From: a virus
DNA length: 53,523 bases
IMG/VR virus record: IMGVR_UViG_3300029319_000067
Location: 1-53,523 of that record
Strand: one strand, 5' to 3'
Shown here piece by piece: positions 14,000 through 21,251 of the stretch; position 1 is the stretch's first letter, and each line of letters starts with the position of its first letter. A program made the translations under genes and the position numbers. The notes under the pieces are model-generated. The model made no database searches. It was not told the origin of the DNA and saw only the letters and a program-made list of their open reading frames with translations.

Positions 14000-15321
14000 T
14001 ATTTACTTTTGCCACGGTAACAATCTTTGATGCCCTGGGATTTACAACTGGCTTTCTGAGTAAAGCCCATCTTTTTACATGGAGTTCTTTTGCAATATGC
14101 CGGTGTGGCTCCACGTCTATCTTCTTTTTCATCTAGAGGATAAACGGAGTCATCTAGCATCGGCTCATAATATGGTGGTGGAAACTTTAATTTTTTTTTA
14201 AGCTTCTCGTAAACTCTCTCGGCAAGTTCATCTTTTAGTTTGTCTGTAACCTGAGATGCTGTGCGTGCGGCAACGCCTTTTGCCTTGCCTCTTGCAGCCT
14301 GTCTAATAATGCTGCCAAGTGTTTCAAGCGACTTTTCTAAATCAATCTCACCAGTAATGGCTCCGATGCGACTAACTGCTTTCTCAATCGGTGCAACGTC
14401 TAGTGCAGCCGGGGCATCCATAGCGACAGTGTAAAAGTCTGTCAACTCATTGCCGAGTCTACCTTTTGAGATTTTAAGAAGCTCTTTCATGCCATCATAC
14501 AGATCCTTGCCCACTGGGTTTGGAACTGACATTGGCTTTAGAAAGTCTGATACTCCTTTACGGAGGTCGCTGATAACTCTGTCCATCTCCTCGACAGTGA
14601 CATCAACATCGCCCTTTACGTCCTCAACTTTAGAGCGTGCCTTGGCGATTAGGTTACCCTCATCATCGCGAACATCTTCGGTACCGAGATTGAACACGTT
14701 AACAAATGGTTTGCCGTCTGGATTTAAAACTTTTGCATATTGCTGTCCAGCAGCCCAGTTGTCGTATGCTTTGTCTTGGATTACATTCTTATTGTAGTCA
14801 TCCCAGATTTTACCTGTGAGTTCTCTACCTACTGTTCTTTCTCTGGCTTGATCCCTTGCGACTGATGTTTCTCTGGGTACGAAAACCTTGATAATGCCAA
14901 TGTCGTATCCGAGTTCAATTAGTTTTTCTAGGACAGGGATTATTCTTTCTGGTTCTTGCGCGGTTGTGTCGATGTAAAGCGGTTTGGCGCGGTTAATGTA
15001 ACCTGCGGCTTTCGACATTGTACCAACCTTCGCAATGTTGCGAAGCTCTGCTTGGGCTTTGCCAACTGGGTCATCTGCGTCCTGAACAAACTTTAGAGAC
15101 ACATCGAACTTTGGAAACAGGTATTCAATAATGTCGTCGGGGTTAAGAGTGAAACGCATCACTTCAGAGGGCACACCCAAGAGTCTCTTTGAGGTGAAGC
15201 TTTTACCAGCGCCTGCTGGTCCTGTCATTAGGATTGCTTTAAAAGGGTGTTTCTGTTTTGCGATTGAAACTTCTTGGAGCAGGTACTGTTCTACCATCTC
15301 GCGGATTAGTTTACGTTTCAT
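13999..15321 (-). CDS. Zeta-toxin-like P-loop kinase with capsid-targeting-like N-terminus
   Basis: 440 residues. MKRKLIREMVEQYLLQE ends in L-L-Q-E (14-17), like T4 capsid-targeting peptides. The P-loop G-P-A-G-A-G-K-S is at 34-41, followed by L-N-P-D-D-I-I-E. That N-P-D pattern and the later D-T-T-A-Q-E resemble zeta toxins and related kinases. A long helical region follows. The end is Cys-rich (P-A-Y-C-K-R-T-P-C-K-K-M), a short tag I recall from other phage proteins. Zeta toxins phosphorylate UDP-N-acetylglucosamine; the substrate here is unknown. A late motif lies 19 bases upstream. Confidence 0.75.
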   Translation of the reverse strand: MKRKLIREMVEQYLLQEVSIAKQKHPFKAILMTGPAGAGKSFTSKRLLGVPSEVMRFTLNPDDIIEYLFPKFDVSLKFVQDADDPVGKAQAELRNIAKVGTMSKAAGYINRAKPLYIDTTAQEPERIIPVLEKLIELGYDIGIIKVFVPRETSVARDQARERTVGRELTGKIWDDYNKNVIQDKAYDNWAAGQQYAKVLNPDGKPFVNVFNLGTEDVRDDEGNLIAKARSKVEDVKGDVDVTVEEMDRVISDLRKGVSDFLKPMSVPNPVGKDLYDGMKELLKISKGRLGNELTDFYTVAMDAPAALDVAPIEKAVSRIGAITGEIDLEKSLETLGSIIRQAARGKAKGVAARTASQVTDKLKDELAERVYEKLKKKLKFPPPYYEPMLDDSVYPLDEKEDRRGATPAYCKRTPCKKMGFTQKASCKSQGIKDCYRGKSK

Positions 15322-15340
15322 ATTGGCGACTCCTGTCCAA

Positions 15341-15350
15341 CTAAATAGTT
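15341..15350 (-). promoter_or_regulatory. Late-promoter motif AACTATTTAG
   Basis: Minus strand AACTATTTAG, 19 bases before the ATG of the zeta-like kinase, with ACAGGAG between them. Confidence 0.5.
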
Positions 15351-15368
15351 TTATTCATATTGAAAAGT

Positions 15369-15470
15369 TTATTCTTCGATCTTCATTTTTGCCACTGCAT
15401 ACCAAAAAATATTATCGAGAACGATACCAACAACAACGCCGATTGCGTAAACTATTATTAGTTCTGTCAT
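15369..15470 (-). CDS. Putative 33-residue membrane peptide
   Basis: MTELIIVYAIGVVVGIVLDN, then I-F-W-Y-A-V-A-K-M-K-I-E-E: one membrane helix. A terminator and an exact late motif lie immediately upstream, the motif only six bases from the ATG. No Shine-Dalgarno site is seen, so it may be leaderless or not translated. Confidence 0.45.
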   Translation of the reverse strand: MTELIIVYAIGVVVGIVLDNIFWYAVAKMKIEE

Positions 15471-15476
15471 GACGTT

Positions 15477-15486
15477 ATAAATAGTT
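15477..15486 (-). promoter_or_regulatory. Late-promoter motif AACTATTTAT
   Basis: Exact AACTATTTAT on the minus strand directly after the Hsp20 terminator, six bases before the small membrane peptide. Confidence 0.5.
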
Positions 15487-15491
15487 TAGAT

Positions 15492-15522
15492 AAAAAAATG
15501 AGGGAGGCTGTGTGCCCCCCTC
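15492..15522 (-). terminator. Rho-independent terminator after hsp20
   Basis: GAGGGGGGC-ACACA-GCCTCCCTC then A and seven T on the minus strand; 9-bp stem with one G-T pair. It lies about 80 bases after the Hsp20 stop. A perfect palindrome CCCGATATCGGG (15526-15537) sits just before it. Confidence 0.85.
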
Positions 15523-15602
15523 GCTCCCGATATCGGGATCCCAATTCGCTTGGCTGGGATTTGACCGCTACTCCATATGTGTATTATGTGTGTTAATAAC
15601 TA

Positions 15603-16010
15603 TTAAGTCATAGCCTTAACCTCAATGGTTTTTACCACGCGCTTTTTGCTCTCTGGCTTTGGCACCGTGATTGTTAGAACACCATTTTTAAAATTAGCCT
15701 GGATATTATCTGGATTGACATCTCGATCAATATTCCAAGAGCGGCTGAATGAAGATACAAAAGAAAAGCGATTATCTGTGTTCTTCGCATTATAGCTAAC
15801 GCTCAAAACGTGATCATCAATCTTCACTTCTACTTCGCTTGGGTCCACCCCAGGAACAGCAAAAACAATCTGCCAGTCCTCATCACGATTCACAACATTT
15901 GCTTGACGACGGGCTGACATGTATGGTTGCAAGTTGCCTCCAAAAAAGTCATCAAACATTGAGTCTACGTGGTTAAAAATGTCGCGGTTGCGACGGACTA
16001 AGTTATTCAT
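15603..16010 (-). CDS. hsp20: Small heat-shock protein Hsp20 (alpha-crystallin family)
   Basis: 135 residues starting MNNLVRRNRDIFNHVDSMFD. The alpha-crystallin core is clear: I-V-F-A-V-P-G-V-D-P-S-E-V-E-V-K-I, then the closing G-V-L-T-I-T-V-P-K motif. Such proteins hold unfolded proteins in an ATP-independent way, and Hsp20 genes recur in large marine phages. AGGAGG precedes the ATG at 16010. It has its own sigma-70-like promoter and terminator, a single-gene unit, and may work with the phage GroEL (19627-21201). Confidence 0.93.
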   Translation of the reverse strand: MNNLVRRNRDIFNHVDSMFDDFFGGNLQPYMSARRQANVVNRDEDWQIVFAVPGVDPSEVEVKIDDHVLSVSYNAKNTDNRFSFVSSFSRSWNIDRDVNPDNIQANFKNGVLTITVPKPESKKRVVKTIEVKAMT

Positions 16011-16050
16011 TTTATTCCTCCTGTGCCCTCCTCTGGGCACTGTTGATATC

Positions 16051-16078
16051 AATTTAGGACGTTGTTTCCACTTGTCAA
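16051..16078 (-). promoter_or_regulatory. Sigma-70-like promoter of hsp20
   Basis: Minus strand: TTGACA (16078-16073), 16-bp spacer, TAAATT (16056-16051). Upstream GTTAGAAATGTTAAAA is a weak form of the box seen elsewhere. Confidence 0.8.
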
Positions 16079-16123
16079 GGAAAAAGTTTTAACATTTCTA
16101 ACAGAAAGTTGTCTGCGGTTATA

Positions 16124-16738
16124 TTACTGAGGAAGCTGTAGTGCATTTATCTCTCTAATCATTGAAGGTGTTAATTCATCTTCCTCGACTCGCCCCATTA
16201 TAAAGTCCTCTATCACCCTACGTCTGTGGTTTTCCTGAACCTGTTTGCGATTTTTCTTTCTCCAAGCAGCTTGTCGTTTTCTCCAAGCAGCGTCCGCATC
16301 CTCTGGAATCGGAATCCCTAAGTAGCCCCAGCGACGGAGTTGATCGAACGTGTAACCACGATCCGCGATAAAAAGCAGGTCGCTGTCGGAAACTTTGCCA
16401 ACATCCATATATTCTTCCACAGCACCGCATCGAGGGCAAGCATCTTTCTTTTTTCCATACTTGTGATGAACCATCGAACTGGCAGGAAATATCGCAAAAC
16501 AATGGAACCTACACATTCTCTCATCATCGCTACGAAGACTTACAGGGATATCGTCTGGGAACTGTTTAAAAGCTTCTTTAGCAACAGGCAAAACAACTTC
16601 TTTGTATGCTTCCCATTCTTCGTTTTCTTTGCGCTCTTGTTCAGGGGTTGGTTTATTTTTCTTCCAAATTTCTGACTTTTTTGCTTGCCATGCAAACAGA
16701 AGCGCCCAGCCTCTCTCGTGTTTTACTCTCAAGTCCAT
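16124..16738 (-). CDS. Hypothetical protein with CxxC zinc-ribbon-like motif
   Basis: 204 residues. Helical and charged, with C-R-F-H-C near 76-80 and C-P-R-C-G near 101-105, spaced to bind one zinc. The C-terminal half is rich in Arg/Lys/Gln. AAGGAG precedes the ATG, one base after the UvdE stop, so it is in the UvdE operon. No family recognised. Confidence 0.7.
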   Translation of the reverse strand: MDLRVKHERGWALLFAWQAKKSEIWKKNKPTPEQERKENEEWEAYKEVVLPVAKEAFKQFPDDIPVSLRSDDERMCRFHCFAIFPASSMVHHKYGKKKDACPRCGAVEEYMDVGKVSDSDLLFIADRGYTFDQLRRWGYLGIPIPEDADAAWRKRQAAWRKKNRKQVQENHRRRVIEDFIMGRVEEDELTPSMIREINALQLPQ

Positions 16739-16739
16739 T

Positions 16740-17669
16740 CTATTTTTTCTCCTTTAACAACTGTCGCATCTTGAAGAGACCAAGCTCTTTTAGTTTGCAC
16801 TCAAGCATAACGTCAACATCATTTCCAAAAGTGTCAACTGGGATCCAGTAAGAGTCTGAGTGAGCCTTTGCCATAATATTGGGATCACCAAACTCCTCAG
16901 CACGGGACTGCGAGTAGTGAACTACAGGCTTTACGTCACCCCAGGTCTTTGCTGCAAACTCAAGTGCATCCTTGTTGCTGAGCCCACCAGTGCAAAAAGT
17001 ATGATGATGCAAGTCGTGGACAATCGGAATACCAATGCGAGAGTGAACCTTCTCTACTAACTCACGAGTGGAATACATACTAGCACGGTCATCGTTCTCG
17101 ACTGTCAAACGAGTCTTTACTGAATCAGGTAGACGGTGGAAGTTCTCACAGAAACGAGCAAGTGCAGCAGGCTTGTCGCCATAAGTCGCGCCAACATGAA
17201 TATTAATCTTTGCATAGGGTGTGCGTGGAAGCCCTAGAAGATCCATAACCTCACCGTGAATACTCAAGTCTTTAATAGTGTTGAGCACGACCTTTTCTTT
17301 ATCACTCGTCAAAACGTTGAATGGTCCAGGGTGGAATGTAAGACGCTGACCATATCGCTTGGCTTTGTCGCCTGTGCGTTGCAGCACCTCTGCGATACGT
17401 TCGTAATCAGGCAATGCCTTGATGCCGTGTTCACTTGCCCATGGAAAGATCTGTGATGACATACGAAAGATTTTGATATTGTTTTCTTCGTTCCAATCAA
17501 TGATTTTTTCTAAGTCTTCACAGTTCTTGAGAGAAAGCTCAGACGCATATTCCACACCTTTTTGCAGGTATGTGCGGCGGATCATCGAACGATTGGTTGT
17601 TACTTTTTCTTGACCCTTTGGAAGCTTCTGTGAAAGAGTCATGTTTAAGCAGGCGTAACCCAGATTCAT
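16740..17669 (-). CDS. uvdE: UV-damage endonuclease UvdE
   Basis: 309 residues starting MNLGYACLNMTL, the typical UvdE opening. Further family features are R-M-S-S-Q-I-F-P-W-A-S, Y-G-Q-R-L-T-F-H-P-G-P, I-N-I-H-V-G-A-T-Y-G-D-K, V-E-N-D-D and H-D-L-H-H-H. It is a TIM-barrel metalloenzyme that nicks DNA 5' of pyrimidine dimers and other lesions. AAAGGAG precedes the ATG at 17669, two codons after an alternative GTG. First gene after a perfect TATAAT promoter. Phage-borne UvdE suits virions or hosts exposed to sunlight. Confidence 0.95.
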   Translation of the reverse strand: MNLGYACLNMTLSQKLPKGQEKVTTNRSMIRRTYLQKGVEYASELSLKNCEDLEKIIDWNEENNIKIFRMSSQIFPWASEHGIKALPDYERIAEVLQRTGDKAKRYGQRLTFHPGPFNVLTSDKEKVVLNTIKDLSIHGEVMDLLGLPRTPYAKINIHVGATYGDKPAALARFCENFHRLPDSVKTRLTVENDDRASMYSTRELVEKVHSRIGIPIVHDLHHHTFCTGGLSNKDALEFAAKTWGDVKPVVHYSQSRAEEFGDPNIMAKAHSDSYWIPVDTFGNDVDVMLECKLKELGLFKMRQLLKEKK

Positions 17670-17695
17670 ATCCACTCCTTTGTTTGTCTGCCTCT

Positions 17696-17723
17696 ATTAT
17701 ACAGGAACTGTGGAAGAAGTCAA
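17696..17723 (-). promoter_or_regulatory. Sigma-70-like promoter of uvdE
   Basis: Minus strand: TTGACT (17723-17718), 16-bp spacer, TATAAT (17701-17696). No upstream box. It overlaps the end of the membrane protein gene. Confidence 0.85.
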
Positions 17724-17726
17724 GAG

Positions 17727-18068
17727 TTATTTCCAATAAACTTGGATATAAATGATCATAAAAGAAAGCAGCATGGAGACCGCAACTTTCTTTTCAAAGA
17801 AGTTTTCACCCATCAGGAAGTATGTAAGAATGGGAAAAATAAAATAGGATGCTGCGAAAGCCAGGAAGCGAACCGACCAAGCTGAGCCGAGTGCTTCGTA
17901 GCCAAAACGCGAGGACCACCAGAACAAAATAGTTACCAGTGGTCCAAGCGCTACTGCTGTGAGTAAGGGATGTTTGCCCCAGGACTTCCAAACAAACTGT
18001 CCGTTGTATGTGAACCAAGCGACTGCGTGAGCACATATCATCAGGAACAAACTAAGAAATATTTTCAT
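17727..18068 (-). CDS. Four-helix membrane protein
   Basis: 113 residues with about four membrane helices (roughly 2-22, 34-52, 65-82, 92-111) and motifs F-V-W-K, F-W-W-S-S-R-F-G-Y-E and Y-F-L-M-G-E-N. I recall similar small membrane proteins in marine phages; the layout is DMT-like, but no transport role can be assigned. The ATG overlaps the upstream stop. Confidence 0.75.
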   Translation of the reverse strand: MKIFLSLFLMICAHAVAWFTYNGQFVWKSWGKHPLLTAVALGPLVTILFWWSSRFGYEALGSAWSVRFLAFAASYFIFPILTYFLMGENFFEKKVAVSMLLSFMIIYIQVYWK

Positions 18069-18322
18069 AACTTACATGCGACTGACTCAGGTGTGCCAAC
18101 CACTTGTAAATAGTCTGTCGCGGCACCATTGCCGACGATCCGCAGCTTAGAAAACATGGTATTTTCATTTAAACCTTCGGGAAACTGTTCTTGATTCGCC
18201 CGAAAAAAATCAACCATTCTCTCATCTTCTTCGACAGAAATAATGGTTTGACCGTTAACCCAAATCTCTTTTAGGGAAAAACCCTGGGTGAAATTCTTTC
18301 TCAACTGAACTAGCTTGACCAT
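18065..18322 (-). CDS. Hypothetical small protein
   Basis: 85 residues of mixed beta/alpha character (I-W-V-N-G-Q-T-I-I-S-V, then D-E-R-M-V-D-F-F). GGAGAAACA precedes the ATG. It overlaps the preceding gene by 68 bases, a long overlap, so one of the two ends may be misjudged. No family recognised. Confidence 0.6.
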   Translation of the reverse strand: MVKLVQLRKNFTQGFSLKEIWVNGQTIISVEEDERMVDFFRANQEQFPEGLNENTMFSKLRIVGNGAATDYLQVVGTPESVACKL

Positions 18323-18533
18323 TGTTTCTCCACTTTTTTACGTCTACGGTTTTCACTGTTACTAACTCACCAGCGAGATATACTGTTGATAACCCCTCAT
18401 TCATTTCTACCAAGATGCCACGTAAAGGCTCTGGGGTTGTCGCTGGCAGGAAAGACTTTCTTGGAAGCTTTTCTGTAATACCTATTCTTGTATTTTGTGG
18501 TATATAAACCACGTCACCCTTCTTCAGATTCAC
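18255..18533 (-). CDS. KRGDLV-related protein
   Basis: 92 residues: M-N-L-K-K-G-D-V-V-Y-I-P, then R-G-I-L-V-E-M and S-T-V-Y-L-A-G-E-L-V-T-V strands. The start is family-like; the last 20 residues overlap the next gene. Function unknown. Confidence 0.65.
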   Translation of the reverse strand: MNLKKGDVVYIPQNTRIGITEKLPRKSFLPATTPEPLRGILVEMNEGLSTVYLAGELVTVKTVDVKKWRNNGQASSVEKEFHPGFFPKRDLG

Positions 18534-18840
18534 TGTATGTTCCCTCCGTTAACAAATCCCTCTGGGTTGTTGTTTGAGGGAGCTTATGCTGAATATATCC
18601 AGCTAGCATTTGTTCTACTTCTTCTAGGCGTGCGTCAAGTAAAAATAGAGTCTTGCGTAGGCTGGAGATCTCGCTTATCATTTCAGGTGATGGCGGTGTT
18701 CCATTATGCAAGTTATTATTTAAACGTGCCCTTGTGAACTGTATATGTTTATCAACTGCACTCATGCGGTCATCTAACATTTCAGCGCATTTTGATGGAA
18801 CTTCATCTAAGTCCATCGTCAACATTACTTTTATATTCAT
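18514..18840 (-). CDS. Hypothetical helical protein
   Basis: 108 residues starting MNIKVMLTMDLDEVPSKCAE, then heptad-like helices through about residue 85. GGAGG lies 13 bases upstream of the ATG at 18840. Probably a helical oligomer; no family recognised. Confidence 0.65.
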   Translation of the reverse strand: MNIKVMLTMDLDEVPSKCAEMLDDRMSAVDKHIQFTRARLNNNLHNGTPPSPEMISEISSLRKTLFLLDARLEEVEQMLAGYIQHKLPQTTTQRDLLTEGTYSESEEG

Positions 18841-18859
18841 ATTTTTTTTGGTTCCTCCA

Positions 18860-19543
18860 TTATTTCTTGGGCTTAGGAGCATTCTTGAGCCAACGCTCTT
18901 CAAGCTCAATGACACCCAACTCTGGAGCAGCCATGCACATGACCTTGACTATCTTGTAAAGCCCAGGTCGCGGAACGTGGTCAACCACCAAACACTTAGT
19001 GTTACGAAGGTTTGAAGCGACACGTCGAGTAGCACACTGCGGTGGCAAGTATTGCGCGGTGATAGTCTGTCGAAACATAGCCTGCTCGCCCTTTTGCCAC
19101 TTTGCAGGCTCACGATGAACCTTAATGGCTTTCTGGGCATATTTGTTGAGAACCATCTTCTGGTACTCATTCTCAGTAGGAATGTAGTCAGGATCCTCTA
19201 AGACTTTAGTTGAGAGCAACGTAAAGTAAGGAGTGGTTGCGTAATACTGTGCAGCGAGATTCAAATCCTCGCGCATATCATCAGTAAAAGAAGTTTCCCA
19301 TTTCTCATTTGGCAAGCATTGACGCTCGATGTTGACAAGAAAGTTGACCTGTCCAGGGGTCAAGCACTTTTTGTCCTCAACAAACTTCTCAAAAGAATCG
19401 ACAACCTCTGCAAACCGAGGGGTCAATCGACCACCGTCTCGCAAAGCTTTGATGCGAGCGTTGATGTCTGAGATCTTATCGTGTTCCCACTCATCGTGGA
19501 CTCGGGAAGTACGATTGCGAAGTCCTCTGTATCGATATGCCAT
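18860..19543 (-). CDS. Hypothetical protein
   Basis: 227 residues starting MAYRYRGLRNRTSRV. A helical N-terminal two thirds (L-T-P-G-Q-V-N-F-L-V-N-I-E-R) is followed by Q-T-I-T-A-Q-Y-L and a strand-rich end (C-L-V-V-D-H-V, I-V-K-V-M-C-M). GAGGAGACAGT precedes the ATG at 19543. It leads its operon after the promoter at 19572-19599. I do not recognise it. Confidence 0.75.
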   Translation of the reverse strand: MAYRYRGLRNRTSRVHDEWEHDKISDINARIKALRDGGRLTPRFAEVVDSFEKFVEDKKCLTPGQVNFLVNIERQCLPNEKWETSFTDDMREDLNLAAQYYATTPYFTLLSTKVLEDPDYIPTENEYQKMVLNKYAQKAIKVHREPAKWQKGEQAMFRQTITAQYLPPQCATRRVASNLRNTKCLVVDHVPRPGLYKIVKVMCMAAPELGVIELEERWLKNAPKPKK

Positions 19544-19571
19544 ACTGTCTCCTCTCATTTCCTACACAAGC

Positions 19572-19599
19572 AATATAGCACACCCATCTTTAAAGTCAA
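19572..19599 (-). promoter_or_regulatory. Sigma-70-like promoter with upstream box
   Basis: Minus strand: TTGACT (19599-19594), 16-bp spacer, TATATT (19577-19572). The box at 19612-19632 reads CTTTACAATT then CTTTACAACT, a clear tandem repeat. It overlaps the last codons of groEL. Confidence 0.8.
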
Positions 19600-19626
19600 C
19601 CCTTTTTTTGCAATCTTTACAATTCT

Positions 19627-21201
19627 TTACAACTTTTTTTCCACTATTCCAAAGTTTGTTGTTATCAAAGTCCCTGCTGCTGAAGCTGCGTTCTGCAATG
19701 CACAGCGAGTTACTTTCAGTGGATCAATCACACCTAGTGAATAATAGTCTACCATGGTGTGCGAATCAAAACAGTATCCCTGCCCTTCCTCAGATTTAAT
19801 TATCTTTTGCTCTACCAAGTCTGCGGATTCACCAGCGTTTTCAGATATTTGCCGCACAGGTGCCCGTATAGCTGCGAGAACTATTTCGACGCCTCTTTGT
19901 TGCGTTGGATTGTCAACTTCCGTTACAATCGATTCTGATGCGCGTAGGAGTGATGTTCCACCACCGGCATGTACGCCTTCTTGTTGTGCTGAACGAACTG
20001 CTTCAAGAGCGTCTTCAATGCGATGCTTTTTCTCAATCATCTCCACTTCAGTCGCAGCACCAACTCTAATGATGGCGATTCCTGAAGCTAGTCTAGTGAT
20101 ACGCTCTTGTAGAGTCGTGCAAGCTTGGATAGAGTTTGACTCATCAGCGATTTGAACTTTTAAGTTTTCTATATGTTTCTCTACTTGTTCATAGTCAGCC
20201 TTCCCGCCAACGATTGTAGTTGCATGTTTAGTAATGTCAATAGACTTTGCAACACCAAGGTGCTCCATTGTGACACTTGTTAGGGGCATACCAGACTGTC
20301 GAGAAACAAATGTTCCACCTGTGGCGAGCGCAAGGTCTCCCAAAATGGAGCGCCTTTCTTCACCGTAACGTGGGGCTTTTACAGCAACCACCTTCATCGA
20401 ACCGCGAACTGCGTTCGCAATGAGTGCGGCTAACATTTGTCCCTCAACTTCATCGGCTATGACGACCAGAGGTCTTCCGTCTCGTGCCACTTTCTCAAGG
20501 AGGGGAAGGAGGGAATCAACGGTTGAGAGTTTGTGATCCGTTATAAAAAACAACGGGTCGTCATATTTAACAGCCTGTCGCCTTTCATCGGTAACAAACT
20601 GTGTAGAGTAATAACCTGTGTCAAAAATAAAACCTTCAACAAGGTCAAGTGAGGTATCGAGAGAACGAGCTTCCTCAATGGTAATCGCGCCGTCTCGACC
20701 AGTTTTATCCACCGCTTCGGCAATGAGTGTGCCAATAGCCTTGTCTCCGTTAGCGGAGATAGTTGCAATGTGGTGGATATCTTCTTTTGACTGAACAGGT
20801 CTTGCGCCTTGTTTCAGTTCAAGAACAATCTTTTCTACAGCTTTATCGATGCCGCGCTTTAGTTCCACGGGGCTCTCACCTGCTGCAATAAACTTTTGCG
20901 CCTCAGAAAAGATTGCACGAGCGAGAACGGTAGCTGTTGTGGTACCGTCTCCAGCTTGACTGTTAGTTCTCTCTGAGGCTTGTTTAATAACTTGTGCGGC
21001 AGCTTGCTCAAAGGGGTCGTCTAAATCGACGAACTGAGCAACTGTTACTCCGTCTTTTGTAATGATTGGGCTTTTGCCGTGTTGGTGTAGCAGGACGTTT
21101 CTTCCCTTTGGTCCTAATGTTGATGCTACGTTATCTGCGAGTTTATTAACTCCGCTTAAAATCTTTTGTTGTAAGTCCTGACCGTTGTCATAGTGTTTCA
21201 C
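19627..21201 (-). CDS. groEL: Chaperonin GroEL (Hsp60)
   Basis: 524 residues, near the usual 545, lacking the Gly-Gly-Met tail. The ATP-binding A-G-D85-G-T-T-T-A-T-V is present, as are L-G-P-K-G-R-N-V-L and K-D-G-V-T-V-A near the start. It should form a folding cage for capsid or other phage proteins; most phages supply only a co-chaperonin. The start is GTG with GGAGGGAAC. TATAAT lies about 25 bases upstream, with no clear -35. A GroES-like gene is at 37779-38054. Confidence 0.96.
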   Translation of the reverse strand: MKHYDNGQDLQQKILSGVNKLADNVASTLGPKGRNVLLHQHGKSPIITKDGVTVAQFVDLDDPFEQAAAQVIKQASERTNSQAGDGTTTATVLARAIFSEAQKFIAAGESPVELKRGIDKAVEKIVLELKQGARPVQSKEDIHHIATISANGDKAIGTLIAEAVDKTGRDGAITIEEARSLDTSLDLVEGFIFDTGYYSTQFVTDERRQAVKYDDPLFFITDHKLSTVDSLLPLLEKVARDGRPLVVIADEVEGQMLAALIANAVRGSMKVVAVKAPRYGEERRSILGDLALATGGTFVSRQSGMPLTSVTMEHLGVAKSIDITKHATTIVGGKADYEQVEKHIENLKVQIADESNSIQACTTLQERITRLASGIAIIRVGAATEVEMIEKKHRIEDALEAVRSAQQEGVHAGGGTSLLRASESIVTEVDNPTQQRGVEIVLAAIRAPVRQISENAGESADLVEQKIIKSEEGQGYCFDSHTMVDYYSLGVIDPLKVTRCALQNAASAAGTLITTNFGIVEKKL

Positions 21202-21225
21202 GTTCCCTCCGTGTTTTGTTTATTA

Positions 21226-21231
21226 TACACC
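21226..21231 (-). promoter_or_regulatory. Possible -10 element of groEL
   Basis: A TATAAT hexamer preceded by GTG is read on the minus strand in this interval, about 25 bases before the GTG start. No convincing -35 is seen, so it is a weak call. Confidence 0.4.
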
Positions 21232-21251
21232 GTTGTTTATGATTGTTTAAG

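Noticed and set aside
15540-15575. tRNA T-arm-like GGATTTGACC sequence
   Set aside because: No acceptor stem, anticodon arm or CCA-like end fits around it.
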